Shown piece by piece: positions 19,501 to 28,319 of a stretch of DNA of 52,761 bases. A program made the translations under genes and the position numbers. The notes under the pieces are model-generated. The model saw nothing but the letters and a program-made list of their open reading frames with translations, searched no databases and was not told where the DNA came from. The first letter of the stretch is position 1. Each line of letters begins with the position of its first letter. The DNA is from Alistipes sp. (GTDB lineage: Bacteria; Bacteroidota; Bacteroidia; Bacteroidales; Rikenellaceae): assembly GCA_017504485.1 (NCBI GenBank), contig JAFVRC010000021.1, positions 1 to 52,761 of the forward strand, in the 5' to 3' direction.

Positions 19501-20610
19501 CTATTTAAGTTTTAATCTTACGAATACGGGGAAATGGTCCGAATACGAAGCCTCATAATCGACCTCATATGATATGGTCTCGATGCTCGGCGAGTGGAGG
19601 ACATAGTCGATACGCAACAGTTTGAAGTAGCGATCGAAGGTGTAGGCATAGCCATCTGTCTCCGCATCAAAGGTGTCGCACAACTCGTCACCGAGTATCG
19701 TGTGATAGGTGTACGAGAGCGGCACATCGTTGAAGTCGCCGCAGACGACAACCTCTGTCCGACTTTCATCAATCGCACGGTGGACACTCTCGGCCTCGAC
19801 GGCACGACGGCAGTTATTCTCTACAAGGCGGTTGATTATGCTGCTAATCTTGCTGCTTCGCGCAGTGTCGGAGATATAGCTGTGGCTCTCGATAAACTCC
19901 GTATCTTTCGGATTTATTGCTGTGGAGTGCAGATGCAGGTTGAACACGCGCACCACGCGATTGCCAATCTTGACGTCAGCCCACAATGATTTGCTATTCG
20001 GCAGCGAGTCGATAGCTCCGCTGCGCAATATTCTGTGGCGCGAGAGTATGACCGACGAACAGTTAAGGTCGGTAGCCGGTGTTGCGGAATACCTCTCAAG
20101 CAGAGCCTTAAAGTTAGCATCATCGCGCGAGGCCTCCTGCAAGCATACCACATCCGCATTGCGGCGTAAGATATAGTCGGCAAGACCATCCTTACGGCCT
20201 CCAAAGGTGTTGTACGACAGCACACGAACAAAGTTACGCTCGATATACTTGCTCTCGTAGTCGCGAGCCAAATCTATCTTATAGTATAGCGACAAGTAGC
20301 CCGTAGCCACCGCCACAACGACAAACGAGGCGACCATCGGGGCAACACGTCTGCGCACCACCCAATAGAACATCACCGTCAAATCCAGAAGGTAGATTAT
20401 CGGCGCAGCGAGCGTTACTACCGAAAGGCCCTGCATACGCTCCGGCGACACATAGCGCGCAACAATAGCCACCGTCGTAGCAAAAGCTAGCAACAACGTC
20501 AGCAGCACAACCAACACATCGAGCAACACGAGCAGAGAGAATCTATTGCCTCGCCGCCTTGCAGGCTGCACATTGCCTCGGCGCACCGATTGTCTGTATA
20601 TATCCGCCAT
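19501..20610 (-). CDS. Membrane-anchored endonuclease/exonuclease/phosphatase family protein
   Basis: 369 residues. About three hydrophobic segments occupy residues 25-125, and the C-terminal domain carries the EEP catalytic motifs: VLSYNTFGG, CLQEAS, VVCGDFNDVP and SDHFPVFVRL, which bind a divalent metal and hydrolyse phosphodiesters or phosphoesters. The EEP domain probably faces the periplasm. Whether it cuts nucleic acid, a lipid head group or another phosphoester is unknown. It follows the rhomboid gene by 12 bases; I recall a mutL - rhomboid - EEP order in other Bacteroidales. Confidence 0.85.
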   Translation of the reverse strand: MADIYRQSVRRGNVQPARRRGNRFSLLVLLDVLVVLLTLLLAFATTVAIVARYVSPERMQGLSVVTLAAPIIYLLDLTVMFYWVVRRRVAPMVASFVVVAVATGYLSLYYKIDLARDYESKYIERNFVRVLSYNTFGGRKDGLADYILRRNADVVCLQEASRDDANFKALLERYSATPATDLNCSSVILSRHRILRSGAIDSLPNSKSLWADVKIGNRVVRVFNLHLHSTAINPKDTEFIESHSYISDTARSSKISSIINRLVENNCRRAVEAESVHRAIDESRTEVVVCGDFNDVPLSYTYHTILGDELCDTFDAETDGYAYTFDRYFKLLRIDYVLHSPSIETISYEVDYEASYSDHFPVFVRLKLK

Positions 20611-20622
20611 AGCTACACCCGC

Positions 20623-21234
20623 CTAAAAGAATATCTTATTACGACGTCGCCAATAGTAGAGCAATGCCAAGCCCCATAACATACCGCCTACATGGGCAAA
20701 GTGCGCCACCTGCGAATTGAGGCCCGACGAGCCGAGGAACAACTCGATAAGCGCATAGCCCACAACAAACCACTTGGCCTTGATAGGTACAGGGAATGGG
20801 ATGACGAAGAGTCGCTCGTTGGGGTGCATAACACCAAAGGCGAGCAGCAGTCCCATCACCGCACCCGAGGCTCCGACAAGGCGTATGTAGTACTCGCCGG
20901 CGAGTGTCGCCACGCCGAGTTGCACCAGGGCGGCACCCACACCGCATACTATATAATATATAAGAAAGCGTCGCGAGCCGAGGTCATACTCCACCACACG
21001 ACCGAACATCCACAACGCATACATATTGAAGAAGAGATGCGAAATAGATCCGTGCAGGAACATATAGGTGATGAACTGATAGGAGTGGTAGCGCGGCGCG
21101 CCGAACCAATAGAGCTGAAAGTATTCGCCCATCAGCGAGTTGAACGACGGTATAAGGTAAGTGGCAAGAAATATCACACAGTTGGCGATAAGCAGGTTCT
21201 TGACTACCGGAGTAGATTGCATATTGTTACTCAT
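20623..21234 (-). CDS. Rhomboid-family intramembrane serine protease
   Basis: 203 residues from the ATG at 21234; an earlier in-frame start at 21252 would overlap mutL. Six hydrophobic segments are visible. The catalytic Ser123 is in GASGAVMG, the His partner is His181 in AHFAHVGGM, and the loop motif HGSISHLFFNMYALWMFG (about residues 61-78) is classic for rhomboids. The protein cleaves substrates within the inner membrane; substrates are unknown. It is 10 bases downstream of mutL on the same strand. Confidence 0.92.
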   Translation of the reverse strand: MSNNMQSTPVVKNLLIANCVIFLATYLIPSFNSLMGEYFQLYWFGAPRYHSYQFITYMFLHGSISHLFFNMYALWMFGRVVEYDLGSRRFLIYYIVCGVGAALVQLGVATLAGEYYIRLVGASGAVMGLLLAFGVMHPNERLFVIPFPVPIKAKWFVVGYALIELFLGSSGLNSQVAHFAHVGGMLWGLALLYYWRRRNKIFF

Positions 21235-21244
21235 AGTTCGTATA

Positions 21245-23107
21245 TTATCCAAGTTTCGACTGCATATCTTCGGGCGTTATCTCCGCCATAATCTGCTTGC
21301 CGGCAGGCGTATATGAGAGTTTGCCCGAAGCTACGAGTTGCGTGATTATCTGCTCGGCATCCTGCTGCGTGAGTCGCTCACGGCCGAGCGACTCGCTATG
21401 CGCAAGCGTTGCGGCGAGCGACTCACGGCGGGCCTCAACCACCGACTGGGGCGTGCGCAGAGTCTGCAACAACGAGTATATCACCGTATCTATACGCTCC
21501 GAGGTAGCATCGGCCGGCACTCCATAGACCTCGACCGTACAGCTATCCACAGGAGATATATCGAAGCCAAGGGCGGCAAAATCGACCGCGTACTCCTCCA
21601 TCAGATCGTACTCCTCGGCCGTGACAGTGAGCCTCTCGGGATAGAGCAGCTGCTGCGTAACCGAGTGGCCACCGCCGAGCATTGTCATATACCCATCGTA
21701 GAGAATACGCTCGCGTGCTCGCACCAAATCGACCAACATCAGGCGGCCGCCCAGCAACATCGTAGCATAGCGGCGACCAACAAAGGTTATAGCCTGCGGC
21801 ATGGCAGATTGAGGCTCAAACTCGAGCAACGGCTCCTCCTCCGACACATCTATTATATCAAAGGTCGTATCTCCATCATCCCCTGCAAAATTCATATCGG
21901 CAAACGGCATAGTCCCACCAAACGAACTGCCATCACCCACAACATCGAACTCGTGTCCCACGGCCTTCGACACCCCGATATTGCGTGGCACAACATCGGC
22001 AGCGAAGGGGTTATAGTTGTCGTTTATCGTAGCGCGGGGCTCCGGATAGAGCACACCGCCCTGCGCCACAGGAATCTCGACACACTCGGTCATCTCGAAA
22101 TCCATAAGCGGCACGGCACCCGACTTGGCGAGAGTCTCGCGCACGGCGGCATTGAGGATTTGCCATATCGCCTCCTCGTCAGCAAACTTTACCTCGGTCT
22201 TTTTGGCGTGCACATTGACATCCACACGCTCGGCATCGACCGTCAGGTATATAAAGAACGACGGCTCAGCGCCCTCGGGTATCAGCTTGTCGTAGGCGCG
22301 CAACACGGCTCGCTTCAACGACGTGGAGGCGAAGAATCGGCCATTGACAAACATATAGTGCTCACCCCCGCGACGAGCAGCCGACGGACGGCCTACATAC
22401 CCCTCAATTTTGACAATCGTGGTCGTGGCATCAACCTCTAGCAGATGCCGCTTCATCGCATCGCCCATAACATCGACTATGCGCTCGGCGAGTCCGGCCT
22501 CGGGGAGGTTATAGATGGTTGTTCCGTTGTTCATAAGCTCCAAGCTCACCTCCGGATGACAGAGGGCCACACGGCGGAACTCGCGCTTGATATCCTGCAC
22601 CAGACGCTCCTCCTTCTTGTCGATAAACTTGCGGCGAGCAGGCGTATTGTAGAATATATTGCGCACCAAGAACTGCGAACCGGCAGGCGTAGCAACAGGT
22701 GTTTGCGACACAAACTCGCCTCCATTAATCAATGTGCGCGTGCCAATCTCCGAATCGTGTGGGCGCGTTAGCAACTCAACCTGCGATACCGCTGCAATCG
22801 ACGAAAGAGCCTCGCCACGAAAGCCGAAGGTATGAAGCGCGTATATATCATCGAGCGAGGCAATCTTGCTCGTGGCGTGACACTCAAAAGCCATACGAGC
22901 ATCAGCCGGCGACATACCACGGCCATTATCGACAATCTGTATGAGGTCACGACCGCCATTCACATAGTTCACCGTGACGGACGTAGCACCCGCATCTATG
23001 GCATTCTCAACCATCTCCTTGACGACCGACGATGGGGACTCAACGACCTCGCCTGCCTTAATCTGGTTGGCCACAATATCGGGCAATAGCTTTATACAAT
23101 CGGACAT
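21245..23107 (-). CDS. mutL: DNA mismatch repair protein MutL
   Basis: 620 residues. The N-terminal GHKL ATPase is clear (KEMVENAIDAGATSV, DNGRGM, FGFRGEALSSIAAV, and KKTEVKF in the transducer domain). A variable linker precedes the C-terminal dimerisation domain. In that domain the endonuclease signature DQHAxxE is not intact: the equivalent place reads MLVDLVRARERILYD, and no CPHGRP motif is present (SYTPAGK there). The protein may therefore match mismatch-bound MutS to a nuclease supplied in trans. It starts 3 bases after the small membrane protein gene ends. Confidence 0.95.
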   Translation of the reverse strand: MSDCIKLLPDIVANQIKAGEVVESPSSVVKEMVENAIDAGATSVTVNYVNGGRDLIQIVDNGRGMSPADARMAFECHATSKIASLDDIYALHTFGFRGEALSSIAAVSQVELLTRPHDSEIGTRTLINGGEFVSQTPVATPAGSQFLVRNIFYNTPARRKFIDKKEERLVQDIKREFRRVALCHPEVSLELMNNGTTIYNLPEAGLAERIVDVMGDAMKRHLLEVDATTTIVKIEGYVGRPSAARRGGEHYMFVNGRFFASTSLKRAVLRAYDKLIPEGAEPSFFIYLTVDAERVDVNVHAKKTEVKFADEEAIWQILNAAVRETLAKSGAVPLMDFEMTECVEIPVAQGGVLYPEPRATINDNYNPFAADVVPRNIGVSKAVGHEFDVVGDGSSFGGTMPFADMNFAGDDGDTTFDIIDVSEEEPLLEFEPQSAMPQAITFVGRRYATMLLGGRLMLVDLVRARERILYDGYMTMLGGGHSVTQQLLYPERLTVTAEEYDLMEEYAVDFAALGFDISPVDSCTVEVYGVPADATSERIDTVIYSLLQTLRTPQSVVEARRESLAATLAHSESLGRERLTQQDAEQIITQLVASGKLSYTPAGKQIMAEITPEDMQSKLG

Positions 23108-23110
23108 AGG

Positions 23111-23512
23111 TTACTCCTCCTTGTAATCGTTGGGAACAATCGTAATTGGCGCGTATGGGTTGAACTCCTCGTACTCCATCTGCTGCTGCGAGCACTGCGG
23201 TGTCTGCATACTTGTAAAGAGTCCTGCGATGCGCGGCGCAAGCACAAAGAGTCCCAAAAGCAACACCGACAGAAGCAGCCATACGACAATCGAGCTGCCT
23301 TGACGCTTCGGGCGCTCCGTATTCGAGAGTCGCCGCGCATCGCGCATCGTGCGCAGATACTCGCCCGGAGTGTACTCCGCACCATCGCTATGCGAACTGC
23401 GGCCGTGAAGCTCACGACGACGCTGCTCGCGCCGCTCACGCTCCGGATCGTAGAAACGAGGCGTATAGCGAAACTGATTGGCGTGCTTTTTAGCCGGCGA
23501 AAAGAGTCCCAT
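23111..23512 (-). CDS. Small single-pass membrane protein of unknown function
   Basis: 133 residues. The first 70 are strongly basic and charged (FRYTPRFYDPERERREQRRREL), followed by one hydrophobic segment (SSIVVWLLLSVLLLGLFVLA, about residues 72-95) and a short acidic tail. The layout suggests a cytoplasmic N-terminus anchored in the inner membrane. I do not recognise a domain. Similar proteins with a YYDPRRE-like motif next to mutL occur in Bacteroidales as far as I recall. It ends 3 bases before mutL starts, so translation is likely coupled. Confidence 0.7.
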   Translation of the reverse strand: MGLFSPAKKHANQFRYTPRFYDPERERREQRRRELHGRSSHSDGAEYTPGEYLRTMRDARRLSNTERPKRQGSSIVVWLLLSVLLLGLFVLAPRIAGLFTSMQTPQCSQQQMEYEEFNPYAPITIVPNDYKEE

Positions 23513-23536
23513 AACTACCTTTTGTTACTTTCCGCA

Positions 23537-24694
23537 CTAACGGAAGAAATTTTTCATTCTCTCAAAAACATTTTGGTTCTCGACACTCTCGGCCGCCTTG
23601 AAGTGCGGCTTGTCGGCGAGCTGCTCGACAATCTTACGCTCCTCGGAGTTCAGCGACGTAGGAATCGTTATATCGACAACGATAAGTATATCGCCGCGAC
23701 CGTAACCATTCACATCGGGCAAACCCTTGCCACGCAGGCGCAACACCTTGCCGGCGTGCGTACCCGCCGCAATCTTTATCTTGGCCTTGCCATCGATAGT
23801 CGGCACCTCAACCTCGCCACCAAGGATGGCCGTCACGACAGTAATATTCAGGTTGTGGATAAGATCATTGCCATCGCGTACAAGCAGAGGATTGCGCTCC
23901 TCCTCGATAACCACTATCAAGTCGCCATTCACGCCTCCGCGGCGTGCAGCATTACCCTTGCCCGACACGGTGAGGGCCATACCCTCGCCTACGCCGGCCG
24001 GAATATTTATCTCGATAATCTCGCTATCCTTCACTATACCCTCACCCGAGCACTTGTTGCACTTGTCCGTGATAATCTTGCCTTCGCCTCCGCAGGTAGG
24101 GCACACGCTCTGCGTCTGCATACGGCCGAAGAAGGTGTTCTGCACCTGCATAACATATCCCGAGCCGCCACACGTCGAACAGGTGGTGTGCGACGATGCG
24201 TCCTTCGCTCCGCTACCTCCGCACTTGTCGCAGGTCACATACTTGTTTACTTTGAGCTTCTTGGTCGTGCCGTTGGCGATGTCGGTCAGCGAAAGGCGAA
24301 CCTTAACCCGTATATCCGAGCCTCGATTTACCGAGTGCCCGCCACGCGAACCGCCAAAGCCTCCGCCAAAGTGGCCCCCGAAGATGTCGCCAAACTGCGA
24401 AAATATATCCTCCATCGAGAAGCCGCCGCCGAAACCTCCGCCGAAACCTCCGGCACCTCCTGCGCCCGACATTCCTGCGTGACCAAAGCGGTCGTAACGC
24501 GCACGCTTCTCCTCATTGGAGAGCACGTCATACGCCTCGGCTGCCTCCTTAAACTTCTCCTCGGCCTCCTTGTCACCCGGATTCTTGTCGGGGTGATACT
24601 TGATGGCCGCCTTACGGTAGGCCTTCTTTATCTCATCGGCATTGGCGTTCTTCTCGACACCCAACACCTCATAATAATCTCTCTTCTCTGCCAT
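23537..24694 (-). CDS. dnaJ: Chaperone DnaJ
   Basis: 385 residues, a complete class A Hsp40. The J domain has HPD in [10 protein letters not shown], then a Gly/Phe-rich linker ([11 protein letters not shown]). Four zinc repeats follow ([32 protein letters not shown]), then the C-terminal substrate domains. It delivers unfolded proteins to DnaK and stimulates its ATPase. It lies 23 bases after grpE. No dnaK is nearby, as in other Bacteroidota. Confidence 0.97.
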   Translation of the reverse strand: MAEKRDYYEVLGVEKNANADEIKKAYRKAAIKYHPDKNPGDKEAEEKFKEAAEAYDVLSNEEKRARYDRFGHAGMSGAGGAGGFGGGFGGGFSMEDIFSQFGDIFGGHFGGGFGGSRGGHSVNRGSDIRVKVRLSLTDIANGTTKKLKVNKYVTCDKCGGSGAKDASSHTTCSTCGGSGYVMQVQNTFFGRMQTQSVCPTCGGEGKIITDKCNKCSGEGIVKDSEIIEINIPAGVGEGMALTVSGKGNAARRGGVNGDLIVVIEEERNPLLVRDGNDLIHNLNITVVTAILGGEVEVPTIDGKAKIKIAAGTHAGKVLRLRGKGLPDVNGYGRGDILIVVDITIPTSLNSEERKIVEQLADKPHFKAAESVENQNVFERMKNFFR

Positions 24695-24717
24695 GAATCA
24701 AAGAGTCTTTCAGTTAA

Positions 24718-25314
24718 TTACTCTCCCACGACGACCTTTGCGTAACGCAGTACCTTGTCGCCCATTTTGTAACCCTTCTGCACCACGTCGATAACCTTAC
24801 CTCGCTTCTCCTCGCCTGCAGCAAAGCGTGCAACGGCTTCGTGGAAGTCGGGATTAAACTCGCTATCGAGAGCCTCAATCTCGACCACATTCTTCTGTCG
24901 CAGCGTATCGATAAATTTCTGCGTAACGAGACGCTCGCCCTCGCGCAACGCATCTATATCATCGCTCTTCTCCGAGGCGGCAATAGCGCGTTGCATATCG
25001 TCCAATACGGGCAACATCGCCTTGATGATATCGCTACCACCACTCTCGATAAGGGCCATTTTTTCGCGTAGGGTACGCTTACGAAAGTTGTCAAACTCGG
25101 CTTGCAGACGGATATACTTATCGCGCCAATCGGTCTGCTCCACGCTCTGCGCAGGGGCCTCTGCCTCGGCTGTTTCGTCTGCCACGCTGTCAGTGCCATC
25201 GGCAGCTTCGTCTGCCATATTGGCACAAGGTTCACCCTCACAATTCGGATAACCCTCGCCCTCGACAAAGCCTTCGCGCTCCTCAACTACTTGATTTTCT
25301 GCCTTTTTCTTCAT
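24718..25314 (-). CDS. grpE: Nucleotide exchange factor GrpE
   Basis: 198 residues from the ATG at 25314 (MKKKAENQ); an earlier in-frame start at 25365 would add 17 residues. The N-terminal about 60 residues are acidic and disordered. The core has the long helix (WRDKYIRLQAEFDNFRKRTLREK) and the C-terminal wing (EFNPDFHEAVAR, GKVIDVVQKGYKMGDKVLRYAKVVV). It releases ADP from DnaK. It starts 68 bases after lptD; I see no CIRCE element or TAnnTTTG box in that gap, so heat-shock control is not evident. Confidence 0.95.
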   Translation of the reverse strand: MKKKAENQVVEEREGFVEGEGYPNCEGEPCANMADEAADGTDSVADETAEAEAPAQSVEQTDWRDKYIRLQAEFDNFRKRTLREKMALIESGGSDIIKAMLPVLDDMQRAIAASEKSDDIDALREGERLVTQKFIDTLRQKNVVEIEALDSEFNPDFHEAVARFAAGEEKRGKVIDVVQKGYKMGDKVLRYAKVVVGE

Positions 25315-25382
25315 AATATATCTTCGTTTTATTGTTCTCTGCACTCTATATTCCTCAAAAGCCATACCGAAGGAGCCACCTC

Positions 25383-28235
25383 CTAGAATAGGTTGTCATA
25401 CATCGACTGGCTCTTGTCGTACTTCAAGTCGGCGAGCGACGAAGCCTTCACACCGATATTGAAGCTCCAACTCTTATGCATACCAAACGGAATCCAGACA
25501 AATGACATCTGCCAGCAGTGCAGGTCGCGCGTGATGGATATCGACGTGGTAGAGAGTTTGCGATTCTGAATATCGAAGCCCGTCGTGAAGGTAATACCCG
25601 TCTTTGGCGTAAGGTTCACACTGCCATTGAAGCCGATGGTTTGCGTCACATTCTTCTTGTAGCCCGTCGTGCCGTTATTCACATACGAGATACCGTAACT
25701 TATGACATAGTTGAAACCGAGGTTCCACGGTATCGAGAAGTCGTAGTAGGTGCTCGCCATATACTGCCGTCGCAGCACAGGATCCATCAAGCCGTAAGGA
25801 TCGGCAAACGGATTGAAATACTCGGGCGGTATAGTGTTGATATCGTTGGCTGCCGCCTGCTCCTTATTCTGGCGTGACTTGAAGGTATAGCCGAAGCTCC
25901 AACCCGTGCTGGTCACACGGCCCAACAATCCGCGACGTATCATCAGCTTATTGTAGCGCACACCCTGCGGTGACACCTCGTAAGGGTCGAGCGTGAGCGA
26001 GAGGTTGATACCGAAGTTGCCGTAGATGGTCGTGCGGAACGATATCGGGATATTCGACAAGCCGAGCGAGTCGGCCAAAAGGTTATACGAACCGCTGATA
26101 CGCAACTCATCGATAAGCTTAATCTTCTTGATACCCGACGTATCGCGCTTCGAGAGCACCTTCATCTCCAAGTTCTGACCGAGCGAGAAGTTGATGGCCG
26201 CCGAGGCACCCGTACCCGGCACACCATACGGGTTGTTCGAGTATGGCGAATATACCGTATGGCCACCGAGTGAGTCGGACTGCACGGTCTTGTAGAAGCC
26301 ATACTTCTGCTTCGAGAAGTTCGGCGCATAGGAGAAACCTATCTGCGGCGTAATCGTATGGCGCACGGCCTGCACCTTGGCCGTCTTGCTCTTCATCTGC
26401 CACATACCGTAGATTGTGGTATTGGCCGACACCGAGGCGTTGTAGTTGTAGATGCGATAGAAGCCGTACTCGGGGTCGAGCTTATCGACCGTATTGGTCT
26501 CCGGATTCCACTGCTGCATCTGACGCTGGAAGTACCAACGCTCCGTATAGTTGAACGAAGGCGAGATGTTGATATACTTGAAGAGCGTAATCGAGGTCGA
26601 TATCGGCAACGAGTGCTCCACACCGTTACGCATATTCTTCAGTGTATTCATCGTGAATATCTGGCTCTCATCGGTGGTTACCGAGTTGGTCAACTTGGCC
26701 GTGTATGTAAAACCTATCTTCTCGTACCAACGCTGCTTACCCATCGCCTCCTTGCGCTTGAACGGATAGACACGCGCCACGTTGAACACCACGTTAGGCA
26801 GCGTGAAGGCCCACTGTCGCGTCTGCGAGTTCTGAGAAACGGACATATTCATCGAGAGCGAGAACGGCGTACCGGCCCAGCTCTTCGAGTAGGATATCGA
26901 AGAGTTGGTTTGCGTGGCAAGAATGTCGTTGAGCGTCGTGGCCGAATATCGCGAGTAGCCACTCGACGAGAGATTCACCGAGGCCGAGAATGTCGAGCCC
27001 GGGTTGGCCTTGGCATCCTGCTGGTGCGTCCATACGAACTTGAAGTTGTTCTGCTTGATATAGTCGGGCTCGCCCTTATCGCCCGTCTTGATGCTCGAGA
27101 AGTCGAAACCCAGGTTTCCACGGAACTTATATCGCTTGGCGTAGCGCGACGAGACGGAGGCCTCCCACGAGCCGAGCGTATAGATACCGCCCGTCACCGC
27201 CAAGTCGATATGCTTCGAGAGTATGAAGTAGTAACCCAACCCTCGAATAAAGAAGCCTCGCGAAGCATCCTCACCATACGACGGCATCAACAATCCCGAC
27301 TTCGGGCCCATATTTATCGGGAAGAAGCCCTCGGGGATGCAGGCGAAGTAGATCGGCACATCCTCGATGACGATATAGGCAGGGCCTGTGATAATCTTCT
27401 TGCCCGGAATAACCTTCGCCTTGGTCATCGCCAGATAGAAGTGCGGATGGTCGGTGTGGTCGCAAGTTGTATATTTGCCAGAGCGGATGTTAATCGTATT
27501 GTCGGGCATCTTCTTGATCTGTCCGCCGACGAGCCAGCCATCGCCCTCCTGCGTAGCTACGCCCTGAATAAATGCCTTCTTCGAGCTGAAGTTGTAGGTT
27601 ATGGTATCCATCGTGTACGACGAGCCTCCCTCGTTGAACACAGGGTGTGTGCTCTTCTTCTCGCCACCCGTTGTATCCTCCTTACCGTGCGCATAAATCT
27701 CCTTCTTGTTCATATCTATGCGCATAAAGTCGGCCTGCAGAGCCATATCCTCGTACTTGACATCACCCTGATTGTAGATATACACCTGCTTGTTGAGCAC
27801 GTCGTAGTGGAGCGAGTCGGTATTCTTACCCGTGATTATCTGGTCGATTGGCGAGCTCGACTTGCGTCGCACCGTATCGCTCGACGTCTTGGCACGCAGG
27901 GTATCCTTCGAGAGTGAGTCGGGACGCAGAGGCGCGGGTGCTACCGTGTCCGATTTACTGCTGCGCAGTGAGCGACGTGAGCGGCGCGATGACGGACGTG
28001 CCGTCTTCTCCTCTCGTGGCACAGATGAGTCGCCTGCAATGCGCGGCAACGTGTCGGCCGAGCGGCGCACATCATCCTCGGTAAGTTGCCGAGGTGCGGC
28101 AAAACCGAACATCAGATGTGTCATCGCGCATACGACAACAAACGAAACCAGATATTTTAACCTAAAATATTTCAAAAATTCAATAATTTTTCGTACCTTT
28201 GCCGACGCGTCGGCAGAAACACCAAAACATGCCAT
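25383..28235 (-). CDS. lptD: LptD-like outer-membrane LPS assembly protein
   Basis: 950 residues. A basic segment then a hydrophobic stretch (LVSFVVVCAMTHLMFGFAA, about residues 29-47) forms the export signal. A Ser/Arg-rich low-complexity part follows, then an OstA/LptA-like beta-jellyroll (residues about 150-290, VYIYNQGDVKYEDMALQADF). The rest is a long beta-barrel with alternating aromatic strands and a C-terminal aromatic residue (MYDNLF). LptD inserts lipopolysaccharide into the outer leaflet. The start is placed by a promoter at 28268-28298 that gives a leader of about 26 bases; codons 8-12 overlap a palindrome at the opposing amidase promoter. Bacteroidota LptD is usually of this large size. 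Confidence 0.9.
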   Translation of the reverse strand: MACFGVSADASAKVRKIIEFLKYFRLKYLVSFVVVCAMTHLMFGFAAPRQLTEDDVRRSADTLPRIAGDSSVPREEKTARPSSRRSRRSLRSSKSDTVAPAPLRPDSLSKDTLRAKTSSDTVRRKSSSPIDQIITGKNTDSLHYDVLNKQVYIYNQGDVKYEDMALQADFMRIDMNKKEIYAHGKEDTTGGEKKSTHPVFNEGGSSYTMDTITYNFSSKKAFIQGVATQEGDGWLVGGQIKKMPDNTINIRSGKYTTCDHTDHPHFYLAMTKAKVIPGKKIITGPAYIVIEDVPIYFACIPEGFFPINMGPKSGLLMPSYGEDASRGFFIRGLGYYFILSKHIDLAVTGGIYTLGSWEASVSSRYAKRYKFRGNLGFDFSSIKTGDKGEPDYIKQNNFKFVWTHQQDAKANPGSTFSASVNLSSSGYSRYSATTLNDILATQTNSSISYSKSWAGTPFSLSMNMSVSQNSQTRQWAFTLPNVVFNVARVYPFKRKEAMGKQRWYEKIGFTYTAKLTNSVTTDESQIFTMNTLKNMRNGVEHSLPISTSITLFKYINISPSFNYTERWYFQRQMQQWNPETNTVDKLDPEYGFYRIYNYNASVSANTTIYGMWQMKSKTAKVQAVRHTITPQIGFSYAPNFSKQKYGFYKTVQSDSLGGHTVYSPYSNNPYGVPGTGASAAINFSLGQNLEMKVLSKRDTSGIKKIKLIDELRISGSYNLLADSLGLSNIPISFRTTIYGNFGINLSLTLDPYEVSPQGVRYNKLMIRRGLLGRVTSTGWSFGYTFKSRQNKEQAAANDINTIPPEYFNPFADPYGLMDPVLRRQYMASTYYDFSIPWNLGFNYVISYGISYVNNGTTGYKKNVTQTIGFNGSVNLTPKTGITFTTGFDIQNRKLSTTSISITRDLHCWQMSFVWIPFGMHKSWSFNIGVKASSLADLKYDKSQSMYDNLF
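28170..28201 (+). promoter_or_regulatory. Promoter of the amidase gene
   Basis: TTTC (28170-28173), a 20-base gap, then TACCTTTG (28194-28201). The predicted start of transcription is near 28208, giving an unusually long leader of about 110 bases before the ATG at 28320. It lies inside the first codons of the opposing lptD gene. Confidence 0.65.
28200..28215. repeat. 16-bp perfect palindrome at the amidase transcription start
   Basis: TGCCGACGCGTCGGCA reads the same on both strands. It overlaps the last bases of the -7 box and is centred on the predicted start of amidase transcription, a typical operator position. In RNA it would form a hairpin at the very 5' end. It also encodes residues 8-12 of LptD on the other strand. 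Confidence 0.6.
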
Positions 28236-28267
28236 TTATACATACACGGGCACGTTTTTTCGGCGCG

Positions 28268-28298
28268 TAAAGATAGTGAAAAAAGTGCATTTGTCAAA
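28268..28298 (-). promoter_or_regulatory. Promoter of lptD
   Basis: On the minus strand TTTG (28298-28295), a 19-base gap, then TATCTTTA (28275-28268), one base off consensus. The predicted start is near 28261. It faces the amidase promoter, so the two 5' transcript ends overlap by about 50 bases. Confidence 0.6.
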
Positions 28299-28319
28299 TT
28301 TTAGAGCCACTATTAATAT

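Noticed and set aside
25315-25382. Heat-shock operator (CIRCE) ahead of grpE-dnaJ.
   Set aside because: No TTAGCACTC-N9-GAGTGCTAA or similar inverted repeat is present.
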